From Algicola sp. (GTDB lineage Bacteria; Bacteroidota; Bacteroidia; Flavobacteriales; Flavobacteriaceae): a stretch of DNA of 64,000 nucleotides. Positions 1 through 7,236 of this stretch are shown piece after piece. Under the pieces are notes generated by a model. The model was not told where the DNA came from. It did no database searches and saw nothing but the letters and a program-made list of their open reading frames with translations. The first letter of the stretch is position 1, and every line of letters begins with the position of its first letter. The stretch lies in contig JAAEZN010000006.1 of the NCBI GenBank assembly GCA_018222835.1, positions 16,466-80,465 of the forward strand, given 5' to 3'. The position numbers and the translations under genes were made by a program.

Positions 1-1
1 T

Positions 2-598
2 ATAAGTAACCCCGACAAAGCATTTTTGGAAAAGGAAGACTTATACGTACATCTTTCTGATGAGGAATTGGTGAAACAGATCGTAGCTGATAATGATCCT
101 ATGCTTTTTGGTAAGTTGTACGATCGCTATGCACAAATGGTGTACAATAAATGTTATGGATTCGCAAAATCTGCGGACGAGGCTGAGGACTTAACACAGG
201 ATGTATTTCTTCAACTGTTTATCAAACTTCGGACCTTTAAGGGAAAATCGAAGTTTTCTACCTGGCTGTATTCTTTTACCTATAATTTTTGTGTGAACTA
301 TGTAAATAGGAACAAACAACTCAAAATACGGGATAATTCCGTTCAAGTTGAGAATTCCGAACATAAACTTACCGAAGAAGTGCCCGATGAGAGCCTGTAC
401 GAAATGAAAGCGGACAAACTTAAAAAGGCCCTGGAACACCTATCGCCCGAAGATAAATCCATTTTGTTGTTAAAGTATCAAGATGGAGCCAGTATCAAGG
501 AGTTGGTAGGATTAATGGATATTGGGGAAAGTGCGGTAAAGATGCGGCTTAAAAGAGCTAAAGAACGACTAGTGGAAATCTATAATATTCTCGAATAG
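2..598 (+). CDS. ECF-type RNA polymerase sigma factor (5' end cut by window)
   Basis: This is a sigma-70 family, extracytoplasmic-function type transcription factor. Region 2 is visible in the first half (YDRYAQMVYNKCYG, then DEAEDLTQDVFLQLF and STWLYSFTYN), and region 4 near the C-terminus (LSPEDKSILLLKYQDGASIKEL, ending in a helix-turn-helix VKMRLKRAKERL). The reading frame is open to the left edge, so the true start is probably outside the window; a TTG at 26 is the first possible internal start. The next gene begins on the base after its stop codon (TAGATG), so the two are probably translated together. No anti-sigma factor with a membrane helix follows, unlike the sigma pair at 12.3-13.6 kb. 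Confidence 0.85.
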   Translation: MSNPDKAFLEKEDLYVHLSDEELVKQIVADNDPMLFGKLYDRYAQMVYNKCYGFAKSADEAEDLTQDVFLQLFIKLRTFKGKSKFSTWLYSFTYNFCVNYVNRNKQLKIRDNSVQVENSEHKLTEEVPDESLYEMKADKLKKALEHLSPEDKSILLLKYQDGASIKELVGLMDIGESAVKMRLKRAKERLVEIYNILE

Positions 599-787
599 AT
601 GGCAAAGAAACACAAAAACCCATTTAAAGAGCTGGAGGCCTCCTTGCACGAGACACCTCCGGAAATGAAACAAAAAGTGATGAACGATATTGCCGCTGCA
701 AAGTTGGTCATGGACATGGCTTCATTGTTCTCTATCAACTTGGGAGCTGCTTTGCGCAAATTATTCCGAACACTTGGCGACAACTAA
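599..787 (+). CDS. Small hypothetical protein coupled to sigma factor (62 aa)
   Basis: A 62-residue protein that I do not recognise. It is basic at the start (MAKKHKNPFKEL), followed by an acidic stretch and a predicted helical half (MNDIAAAKLVMDMASLFSINLGAALRKL) that is amphipathic rather than clearly transmembrane. It starts directly on the base after the sigma factor stop codon and is followed 34 bases later by a mechanosensitive channel gene. The position suggests a partner or modulator of the sigma factor, but no anti-sigma signature can be seen. Function unknown; that it is a real gene is supported by the tight coupling and good codon usage. Confidence 0.6.
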   Translation: MAKKHKNPFKELEASLHETPPEMKQKVMNDIAAAKLVMDMASLFSINLGAALRKLFRTLGDN

Positions 788-821
788 TCAACAAACAGAA
801 CACTATAAATAAACAAAAACT

Positions 822-1649
822 ATGGAGACTATCAACGAATGGAAAAATGTGACCCTGGAGTCCCTGTCCGGTATGGGCAAAGAGATGGCATTGGCCTTCC
901 CTAAAATAATGGGAGCCGTTATAATTTTAGTTTTAGGTTGGATAATTATCAAAATTGTACTATTTCTTTTGAAAAAAATCCTGAAGCTGGCCAAGGTCGA
1001 CCTGCTGAATGATAAAGTCAATGGTATGGATGTTACGGGAAAAGGTGACTTTAATGTAGATGTAATAAAAATTATATTGGGCTTTGTTCGGTGGTTTTTG
1101 ATATTGGTCTTTTTGATTGTGGCCGCAGACATTTTGGATTGGAAAATAATTTCTAAAGAAATCGGCAACCTCTTACACTATCTGCCCAAATTCTTCAGTG
1201 CATTGGTACTTTTAATGCTCGGGTTCTACATCGGCAACTTTGTAAAGAAAACCATTAAACGATTGTTCGATTCGCTGGAATTTGGCGGTTCCAATATTGT
1301 GAGCAACCTATTTTTCTATGTAATCGTCATATTTATGTCCATTACGGCACTCAACCAGGCGGGAGTGGATACCACTATCATTACCAATAACATTACTTTG
1401 ATCTTGGGGTCTTTCCTATTGGCATTCGCTCTGGGCGTTGGGCTGGGGTCACGAGAAATTGTTGCAGATATACTAAGGGCATTTTACACCCGAAAAACAT
1501 ATGTGGTAGGTGATAGGATAGTAATAGGGGATGATGAGGGAATCATTAAATCCATAGAAAACAATAGCTTGACCTTGGAGACAAGAAGCGGAAAGTATGT
1601 AATTCCAATCAAGGATGTAGTATCGCAAAAAGTGCAGATAAAATCATAA
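822..1649 (+). CDS. MscS-family mechanosensitive ion channel
   Basis: An inner-membrane small-conductance channel protein that would release solutes on osmotic downshock. The 275 residues hold hydrophobic segments at about 27-50, 85-105, 120-142, 165-185 and 190-212. A short soluble MscS beta-domain follows (YTRKTYVVGDRIVIGDDEGIIKSI then NNSLTLETRSGKYVIPIKDVV). The glycine/alanine-rich last helix (LLAFALGVGLGSREIVADILRAF) is the pore-helix type of this family. The protein lacks the large C-terminal cage domain of E. coli MscS, as do other short bacterial members with repeated N-terminal helices. It is probably in one operon with the sigma factor and the 62-residue protein. Confidence 0.85.
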   Translation: METINEWKNVTLESLSGMGKEMALAFPKIMGAVIILVLGWIIIKIVLFLLKKILKLAKVDLLNDKVNGMDVTGKGDFNVDVIKIILGFVRWFLILVFLIVAADILDWKIISKEIGNLLHYLPKFFSALVLLMLGFYIGNFVKKTIKRLFDSLEFGGSNIVSNLFFYVIVIFMSITALNQAGVDTTIITNNITLILGSFLLAFALGVGLGSREIVADILRAFYTRKTYVVGDRIVIGDDEGIIKSIENNSLTLETRSGKYVIPIKDVVSQKVQIKS

Positions 1650-1696
1650 TGTATCCATTGTGAAAAACAAGTGAGGTAACTTCCTTGGAATTTGAT

Positions 1697-1704
1697 TATT
1701 TTTG
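1697..1704 (+). promoter_or_regulatory. Candidate -7 promoter box for clpP-like gene
   Basis: TATTTTTG matches the Bacteroidota -7 consensus TAnnTTTG and lies 21 bases before the ATG of the ClpP-like gene. No good TTTG box is present at the expected distance upstream, so this is a partial match only. Confidence 0.35.
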
Positions 1705-1725
1705 AAGTCTTACAACATGTAAAAA

Positions 1726-2274
1726 ATGAGTTCAAAAAAAGGAAAAGTTCAGGAATTGATCCAAGAAAAACTGTTAGAAGACCGCAAAGTGTTTTTGTGG
1801 GGACAAGTAGATAATGATTCTGCCAAGCATGTAATCGATAGGCTACTGTATTTGGATATGTTGAACAATGATGAAATCCAATTGATTATCAATAGCCCGG
1901 GAGGATACGTAACTTCTGGATTTGCTATTTACGATACCATTAAACAGATTAAAAGCCCGGTATCTACCGTTTGTTCCGGATTGGCGGCCTCTATGGGTTC
2001 CATTCTTTTGTCGGTAGGTGAAAAAGGAAGGAGGTTTATTCAGCCCCATGCCCGTGTAATGATCCACCAACCGAGTGGAGGAGCAAGAGGGCAGGCATCT
2101 AATATCGAGATTCAAGCCAGAGAGATTATAAAGACAAAGGAGTTGGGTGCCAAAATATTGGCGGAAAACTGCGGACAGTCTTACGATAAGGTAATGAAAG
2201 ATTTTGATCGTGATTACTGGATGGGCGCAGAGGAGTCTGTGGAGTACGGTATCGTGGACGAAATCTTGAAATAA
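1726..2274 (+). CDS. clpP: ClpP-family serine protease
   Basis: A cytoplasmic self-compartmentalising peptidase subunit that would degrade proteins unfolded by a Clp ATPase. The catalytic triad can be read: Ser89 in GLAASMGS, His114 in MIHQPSGG, and Asp163 in FDRDYWM. The oxyanion glycines are in NSPGGYV (56-62). At 182 residues it is slightly shorter than E. coli ClpP (207) and the active-site serine loop reads LAASMG rather than the usual QAASMG. The N-terminus has no long propeptide. It stands alone, with its own candidate promoter and a clear terminator, and no clpX neighbour. Bacteroidota often carry a second ClpP; this may be that paralog rather than the main one. Confidence 0.9.
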   Translation: MSSKKGKVQELIQEKLLEDRKVFLWGQVDNDSAKHVIDRLLYLDMLNNDEIQLIINSPGGYVTSGFAIYDTIKQIKSPVSTVCSGLAASMGSILLSVGEKGRRFIQPHARVMIHQPSGGARGQASNIEIQAREIIKTKELGAKILAENCGQSYDKVMKDFDRDYWMGAEESVEYGIVDEILK

Positions 2275-2294
2275 GTCAACACGTTTAAAAAGTG

Positions 2295-2330
2295 AAAAGT
2301 CCTTCGCAACGTATTGTGAAGGACTTTTTA
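2295..2330 (+). terminator. Intrinsic terminator after clpP-like gene
   Basis: Inverted repeat with an 11-bp outer stem (AAAAGTCCTTC with GAAGGACTTTT), continuing inward through GCAA/TTGT with a CGTA loop, followed by a run of T. It lies 20 bases after the ClpP-like stop codon. Confidence 0.85.
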
Positions 2331-2449
2331 TATATAGGCGCCGAAGCGGAATATTTTAAATATATACGGCAACAAAGGTGCCAATAGATCTTAAAGGCTT
2401 GTTAAAATCAGAATAACTCGGGATTCGATATAATTTTTTGTGCCCTATC

Positions 2450-2706
2450 CTACAGCTCCTTTAGTTCTTCCTTATTTTTCTTTTCCAGTAAACTTAGCAT
2501 CATAGACATGCGTTGATTATCCTTGAAAAATGTTTTTTTCTCTTCTAAGAAATTCCAGTATAGCAAATTGAACGGACGGGAATTCTCTCCTGTTATTTAG
2601 TATGGCTGTAAGTGCATTCTTTACGGTAATCGTCTTTTTCTTCTTTGGCAAACGGGGCAAAACTTGGTGGGTAAATGTTTTTTTTGAAGTGTCGATCCAA
2701 TCAAAA
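2450..2706 (-). pseudogene. Decayed C-terminal fragment of a photolyase-related (DPRP/FeS-type) protein
   Basis: Read on the minus strand, two frames join into one family-like C-terminus. One frame reads ...YRKECTYSHTK; after a one-base shift near 2591-2600 the other continues TGENSRPFNLLYWNFL, later DNQRMSMM, and stops at 2450-2452. The established family (cryptochrome/photolyase-related, Fe-S) ends with a pattern like YCxxCxY...TGExACPFNxLYWxFL...NxRMxMM. Here two of the iron-sulphur cysteines read Arg and a frame is lost, so the gene is dead. Upstream residues to about 2706 (PSFAPF region) are less certain. The rest of the 2331-2836 stretch is AT-rich, with nothing else I can name. Confidence 0.6.
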
Positions 2707-2836
2707 ATTTTTAATAAAAAACACAAAAAAACCAAACAAAATAATTTGACATTGGATGAAACGTATTAATTGGAACTGTTAAAGGTCAAAATGCTTATTT
2801 TTACTATTTAATCAGAATTTGGCCCAATGGGCATTT

Positions 2837-4183
2837 ATGGTACAGACTCCAAAAAATATAGCCATCATCGGTTCTGGATTGGTGGGCTCATTGTTAGCGA
2901 TTTACCTCCGAAAAATTGGACATCAGGTTACAGTTTTTGATAGGAGACCGGATATTAGGACAATCAAATTCTCAGGAAGGTCAATTAACTTGGCTATGAG
3001 TAACAGGGGCTGGCGCTCCCTCGATGCGGTAGGTATTGGTGAAAAAATCAAGGATATTGCCATTCCGTTGGATAAACGGGCCATGCATGTGAACGATAAA
3101 CCTGTGTATTTTCAAAAATATGGAAAGGAAGGGGAGGCCATTTGGTCCATCTCTCGCGGTATTTTGAACAAACGGATGATTGATTTGGCCGAAGAAGCAG
3201 GAGCGGTGTTCAGGTTCGACGAAAAAGTTTGGGATGTTAACCTGCCCGAAGCCAAAATTTATACTGGTGAAACCGAAAAAGGAGAATGGACAGAATATCA
3301 GTTTGACATTATTTTTGGTTGTGATGGTGCTTTTTCCAGAGTACGCCATAAAATGCAACGCCGAAGCAGGTTTGACTATTCACAAGATTTTATAGATGTA
3401 GGGTATAAGGAACTAACCATTCCCGCCAATGAGGACGGAAGCCATAAACTGGATAAGAATTCTTTTCATATTTGGCCAAGGGGCGAGTTTATGCTTATTG
3501 CCATGCCCAATATCGACGGCAGTTTTACCTGTACCCTGTTCTTACCGTTCGAAGGAGACGTTTCTTTTGAAAGTTTAACCACTGTAGAAGATGCGAAGGC
3601 GTTTTTTAAGGAATATTTTCCCAATGTACGCAAGGAAATCGAGAACCTTACCAAGGATTTTTTCCAAAACCCGACCAGTGCCATGGTAACTATGAAGTGT
3701 TATCCATGGACCTATTGGAACAAAGTTGCGCTAGTGGGTGATTCTGCCCACGCCATTGTGCCTTTTTATGGCCAGGGAATGAATGCCGGTTTTGAGGATA
3801 TCTTCATTCTCAACGAACTTATGGAAAAGTACGGGGACGATTGGGACATGATTTTTTCTGAATACCAAAAGGAGCGCAAACCCAATGCGGATGCTATTGC
3901 AGAGCTCAGTTATAGAAACTTTATGGAAATGAGCAGTAAAACTGCCGACCCTAAGTTTTTGCTACAGAAAAAAATTGAAAAACATTTTGCGGCCCTACAT
4001 CCGGAGAAATGGATTCCCGTCTATAGCAGGGTCACATTTTCGGATAAACCCTATGCTGAGGCCCTGGCCATTGGAGATATGCAGGAAGCTATTATGAAAC
4101 AAGTGATGCAATTGCCCGATATTGAAGAAAAGTGGGACTCCAAAGAAGTAGAGGAGATGATTCTGGGGTTATTGAGCAATTAA
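2837..4183 (+). CDS. kmo: Kynurenine 3-monooxygenase
   Basis: A flavoprotein hydroxylase converting L-kynurenine to 3-hydroxykynurenine with NADPH and O2, a step in making quinolinate and NAD from tryptophan. Seen: the FAD dinucleotide fold at the N-terminus (IAIIGSGLVGSLLAIYL, glycines 12-17), the family fingerprint GRSINLAMSNRGWRSL, and the second FAD motif GDSAHAIVPFYGQGMNAGFED from residue 301. The length, 448 residues, is normal. I chose the ATG at 2837; an in-frame TTG at 2819 would add six residues before the fold and is less likely. No other kynurenine-pathway gene is in the window, while the tryptophan biosynthetic operon is at 46-53 kb. Confidence 0.93.
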   Translation: MVQTPKNIAIIGSGLVGSLLAIYLRKIGHQVTVFDRRPDIRTIKFSGRSINLAMSNRGWRSLDAVGIGEKIKDIAIPLDKRAMHVNDKPVYFQKYGKEGEAIWSISRGILNKRMIDLAEEAGAVFRFDEKVWDVNLPEAKIYTGETEKGEWTEYQFDIIFGCDGAFSRVRHKMQRRSRFDYSQDFIDVGYKELTIPANEDGSHKLDKNSFHIWPRGEFMLIAMPNIDGSFTCTLFLPFEGDVSFESLTTVEDAKAFFKEYFPNVRKEIENLTKDFFQNPTSAMVTMKCYPWTYWNKVALVGDSAHAIVPFYGQGMNAGFEDIFILNELMEKYGDDWDMIFSEYQKERKPNADAIAELSYRNFMEMSSKTADPKFLLQKKIEKHFAALHPEKWIPVYSRVTFSDKPYAEALAIGDMQEAIMKQVMQLPDIEEKWDSKEVEEMILGLLSN

Positions 4184-4261
4184 ACTTAATTGTTATTTTA
4201 AACCGAATGGTAGAGATTTCTTTATTGCTACGCTTTTTTATAAATAACAAAGTACACTAAC

Positions 4262-4290
4262 AAAAAAGCCACCTTTTAGGTGGCTTTTTA
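4262..4290. terminator. Bidirectional intrinsic terminator between kmo and the coiled-coil gene
   Basis: Perfect 11-bp stem (AAAAAGCCACC with GGTGGCTTTTT) and a short T-rich loop, A-rich on the left and T-rich on the right, between two convergent genes. Confidence 0.88.
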
Positions 4291-4309
4291 AATTACGTTA
4301 TATTTTTGG

Positions 4310-5089
4310 TTACAGCTTTGTAAAAAGCTTTTCCATTCTTTCCTGCTCTTCTTCGGCCAAAAGGGGGTCAACCAAAATTCTACCACTATGCTCGTCGGTA
4401 ATAATTTTTTTACGTGAAGCAATTTCTACCTGAACCTGAGGTGGAATAGTGAAAAAAGAACCACCGGAAGCACCACGCTCTACAGGAACCACGGCCAAAC
4501 CGTTTTTCACATTGTGACGAATTCTTTTGTAGGCTTTTACCAAGCGCTCCTCGATTTTGTCTTCGTATTCTTCAGATTTTTTCAAAAGAGCTTTTTCCTC
4601 TTTTTCAGTTTCTGCAAGAATAGCATCCAATTCACCTTTTTTGTGTTTCAAATGGCTTTCGCGCTCGGACAATTTTTCTTTAGTTTGGGAAATCACTTCC
4701 TTCTTCTGTTCAATTTGAGCTTTGAACTCCTTAATGTTCTTTTCGGCCAATTGAATCTCCAATTCTTGGAACTCTACTTCCTTGGTCAAAGAATTAAATT
4801 CCCGGCTGTTCCTTACGTTCTTTTGTTGCTCGCTGTATTTTTTGATCAGCGACTTGGACTCTTCTATAAGATTCTTTTTGGCAGTAATCTCAAAGTTGAT
4901 GGTCTCAACATCCGTTTTTAATTTGTCCATTCTGGTTTTAAGACCAAGAACTTCGTCTTCCAAGTCTTGTACTTCCAAAGGCAATTCGCCTCTAACGTTG
5001 CGGATTTCATCAACTCTGGAATCAATAAGTTGTAGATCGTACAGTGCTCTCAACTTTTCCTCCACAGTGCTTTCTTTCTTGTTCGCCAT
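4310..5089 (-). CDS. C4-zinc-ribbon-family coiled-coil protein lacking its cysteines
   Basis: A 259-residue protein of the YbgI/Nif3-partner family (CT398-like): a long charged coiled coil from about residue 10 to 185, then a small C-terminal domain. In the classical family the C-terminal part has two CxxC zinc knuckles around an IPPQ motif. Here IPPQVQVEI is kept, but the knuckle positions read GASGGSFF and TDEHSGRIL, with no cysteine at all. The fold is recognisable while zinc binding must be lost. The gene is five bases downstream of nif3-like, the usual arrangement, so the pair probably acts together. Molecular role is unproven in the family; DNA or RNA tethering is inference. Confidence 0.8.
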   Translation of the reverse strand: MANKKESTVEEKLRALYDLQLIDSRVDEIRNVRGELPLEVQDLEDEVLGLKTRMDKLKTDVETINFEITAKKNLIEESKSLIKKYSEQQKNVRNSREFNSLTKEVEFQELEIQLAEKNIKEFKAQIEQKKEVISQTKEKLSERESHLKHKKGELDAILAETEKEEKALLKKSEEYEDKIEERLVKAYKRIRHNVKNGLAVVPVERGASGGSFFTIPPQVQVEIASRKKIITDEHSGRILVDPLLAEEEQERMEKLFTKL

Positions 5090-5094
5090 ATATT

Positions 5095-6189
5095 TTATAA
5101 ATACTTGATGGGATTCGTTTTACTCTCCGATAAAGAGACTGCAAAATTAGGAATTTTTTTCGTAAGATAATCAACCAATAAATCTTTTGTAAACTGCTCA
5201 GTTTCAAAGTGCCCAATATCAGCGACCACCAGTTGGTTTTCTGCTTGATAAAAATCGTGGTATTTTAGGTCAGCTGTTACATAAATATCGGCTCCGGCTT
5301 TCTTCGCCGCACCAATGGCAAATGCACCACTACCACCCAAAACAGCAACTTTCTTTATTTTTTGGCCCAACAGTTCGGAGTGTCGTACAACCGATGCGCT
5401 CATCCGCTCTTTGACCATAAGTAAAAACTCCTTTTCGGGCATTTCGGTCTCCAATGTGCCGATCATGCCCATTCCAAGATCTTGATTGGTGTTTTCGAGG
5501 GTAATAATTTCATAAGCCACTTCTTCGTAAGGATGGTTTTTAAAAAGCGCATTTAGGATGTCCCTCTCTTTTTCAAAAGAGTAGATTACATTGATCTGTG
5601 TCTCTTTCTCAAAATGAACTTCTCCAACCTTTCCTACCGAAGGGTTGGCTCCGCTCTCCGCTTTAAAACTCCCGATACCTTCCAGGCTATAACTACAGTT
5701 GGTGTATTTGCCAATTTCACCGGCACCTGCCTCAAAAAGAGATGTTTTTATTTTGTCTGCATCTGCCAAAGGAGCATAAGTGGTCAGTTTTTTAATGCTC
5801 TTGGCTCTTGGAATAAGGATTTCCGGATTTTTGATGCCCAAGACCTCACAAATTTTAGCATTCACGCCCATTTTGCTATTGTCCAGAGCGGTGTGCATAC
5901 TGTAAATGGCTATGTTGTTGGCAATGGCTTTGATCACAACACGCTCAACGTAGTTGCTCCCGGTCAGTTTTTTTAATCCTTTGAATATGATGGGATGGAA
6001 ACTCACTATCAAATTGCATTTTTTGGCAATGGCCTCGTCCACCACATTTTCCAAAGTGTCCAAGGTCACTAAAATACCTTGGACCTTCATATTGGGGTTT
6101 CCTACCAGCAAACCCACATTGTCAAAATCTTCTGCATGGGCCAAAGGAGCCAATTCCTCCAGCGTTTTTGCTATTTCGTTAACGGTCAT
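5095..6189 (-). CDS. Nif3-like dinuclear metal centre protein
   Basis: Member of the Nif3/YbgI family, hexameric ring proteins with a two-metal site; the cellular role is not settled (often annotated GTP cyclohydrolase I type 2 homolog). Metal-ligand segments are visible: DNVGLLVG near the N-terminus, SFHPIIF, and SMHTALD. Near the C-terminus are GGSGAFAIGAAKKAGADIYVTAD, HDFYQAE and DIGHFETE. The length of 364 indicates the long form with a CutA/PII-like insertion in the middle (about 125-235). It is the first gene of a two-gene unit with the coiled-coil protein, divergent from lpxK with 48 bases between the starts. Confidence 0.9.
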   Translation of the reverse strand: MTVNEIAKTLEELAPLAHAEDFDNVGLLVGNPNMKVQGILVTLDTLENVVDEAIAKKCNLIVSFHPIIFKGLKKLTGSNYVERVVIKAIANNIAIYSMHTALDNSKMGVNAKICEVLGIKNPEILIPRAKSIKKLTTYAPLADADKIKTSLFEAGAGEIGKYTNCSYSLEGIGSFKAESGANPSVGKVGEVHFEKETQINVIYSFEKERDILNALFKNHPYEEVAYEIITLENTNQDLGMGMIGTLETEMPEKEFLLMVKERMSASVVRHSELLGQKIKKVAVLGGSGAFAIGAAKKAGADIYVTADLKYHDFYQAENQLVVADIGHFETEQFTKDLLVDYLTKKIPNFAVSLSESKTNPIKYL

Positions 6190-6223
6190 TTCAAAATTGT
6201 TAAGTGTGCTAAAGATAAAATAT

Positions 6224-6231
6224 TATATTTT
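6224..6231 (+). promoter_or_regulatory. Candidate -7 box for lpxK
   Basis: TATATTTT differs from TAnnTTTG by one base and ends six bases before the lpxK ATG. If used, the message would have almost no leader. Confidence 0.3.
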
Positions 6232-6237
6232 CGTTCA

Positions 6238-7236
6238 ATGCTTAAAGTACTTCGCATTATAGCGTTTCCTTTTTCGTTGGTATATGCCCTCGTAGTTTAT
6301 GTTCGAAACTTTCTTTTCGATGTGGGTGTTTTTTCATCAAGGTCTTATGTAACCCCGACTATTTGTGTTGGAAATTTGAGTGTTGGGGGCACGGGCAAAA
6401 CACCAATGACCGAATATTTGATTCGATTGCTGGATGGTCGTAAGACCGCAGTTTTAAGTCGCGGTTATAAACGAAGGTCTAATGGGTTTTATTTGGCCGA
6501 TGCAGAAACTACGGTTTTGGAACTGGGGGATGAGCCGTACCAAATACATCAAAAATTCCCTGAAGTTACCGTTGCGGTAGATGCAGACCGCCGAAACGGC
6601 ATCGAGAAGTTGGAAAGTATGGTAGGGCCAGAAATCATTGTTTTGGACGATGCTTTTCAGCATAGAAAAGTAAAACCAACATTTTCTATTTTGCTCACCA
6701 CATATCAAAATTTATATGTGAACGATTGGTATTTGCCTACTGGCAGTCTGCGAGATGCCAAAAAAGAAGCCAAGCGTGCAGATTTGATCATTGTGACCAA
6801 ATGTCCTGATGAGCTGCAAATGGACAAAAAAGCCTTGATCATAACCAAACTACAACCAAGGAAGCATCAAAAGGTGTTGTTTGCATCTCTAAAATATCGT
6901 GATTTTGTTACTGATGGAGGTGAAAAACAACTGCCATTGACTCAATTGAGACATAAAAATGTGGCTTTGGTAACGGGTATAGCATCGCCAAAACCTTTGT
7001 TAAGATTTCTAAAATCGCAAGACATACGATTCAAACATTTTGAGTTTGGGGATCATCATCATTTTTCGGATGACGAAATCGGTCAATTTAAAGATTATGA
7101 ACTGATCTTGACCACGGAAAAGGATTTTGTTCGATTAGAGGGTAGGGTAGAGCACCTTTATTATTTAGAAGTCGCCCATGGTTTTTCTGCTGGTGATGAT
7201 GAGGTTTTAAAGAAATCGGTCGAAGGATTGCTTTAA
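6238..7236 (+). CDS. lpxK: Tetraacyldisaccharide 4'-kinase
   Basis: Phosphorylates the 4' position of the lipid A disaccharide precursor at the cytoplasmic face of the inner membrane. Seen: an N-terminal hydrophobic segment (residues 5-22), then the family P-loop [13 protein letters not shown] at 44-56, and the LVxDDAFQHR-type signature as [13 protein letters not shown]. The ATG at 6238 is chosen because the family starts just before the membrane segment; an upstream open frame from 6079 is antisense to nif3-like. The length of 332 is normal. The 3' end overlaps the stop of the convergent histidine kinase gene by four bases. Confidence 0.93.
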   Translation: MLKVLRIIAFPFSLVYALVVYVRNFLFDVGVFSSRSYVTPTICVGNLSVGGTGKTPMTEYLIRLLDGRKTAVLSRGYKRRSNGFYLADAETTVLELGDEPYQIHQKFPEVTVAVDADRRNGIEKLESMVGPEIIVLDDAFQHRKVKPTFSILLTTYQNLYVNDWYLPTGSLRDAKKEAKRADLIIVTKCPDELQMDKKALIITKLQPRKHQKVLFASLKYRDFVTDGGEKQLPLTQLRHKNVALVTGIASPKPLLRFLKSQDIRFKHFEFGDHHHFSDDEIGQFKDYELILTTEKDFVRLEGRVEHLYYLEVAHGFSAGDDEVLKKSVEGLL

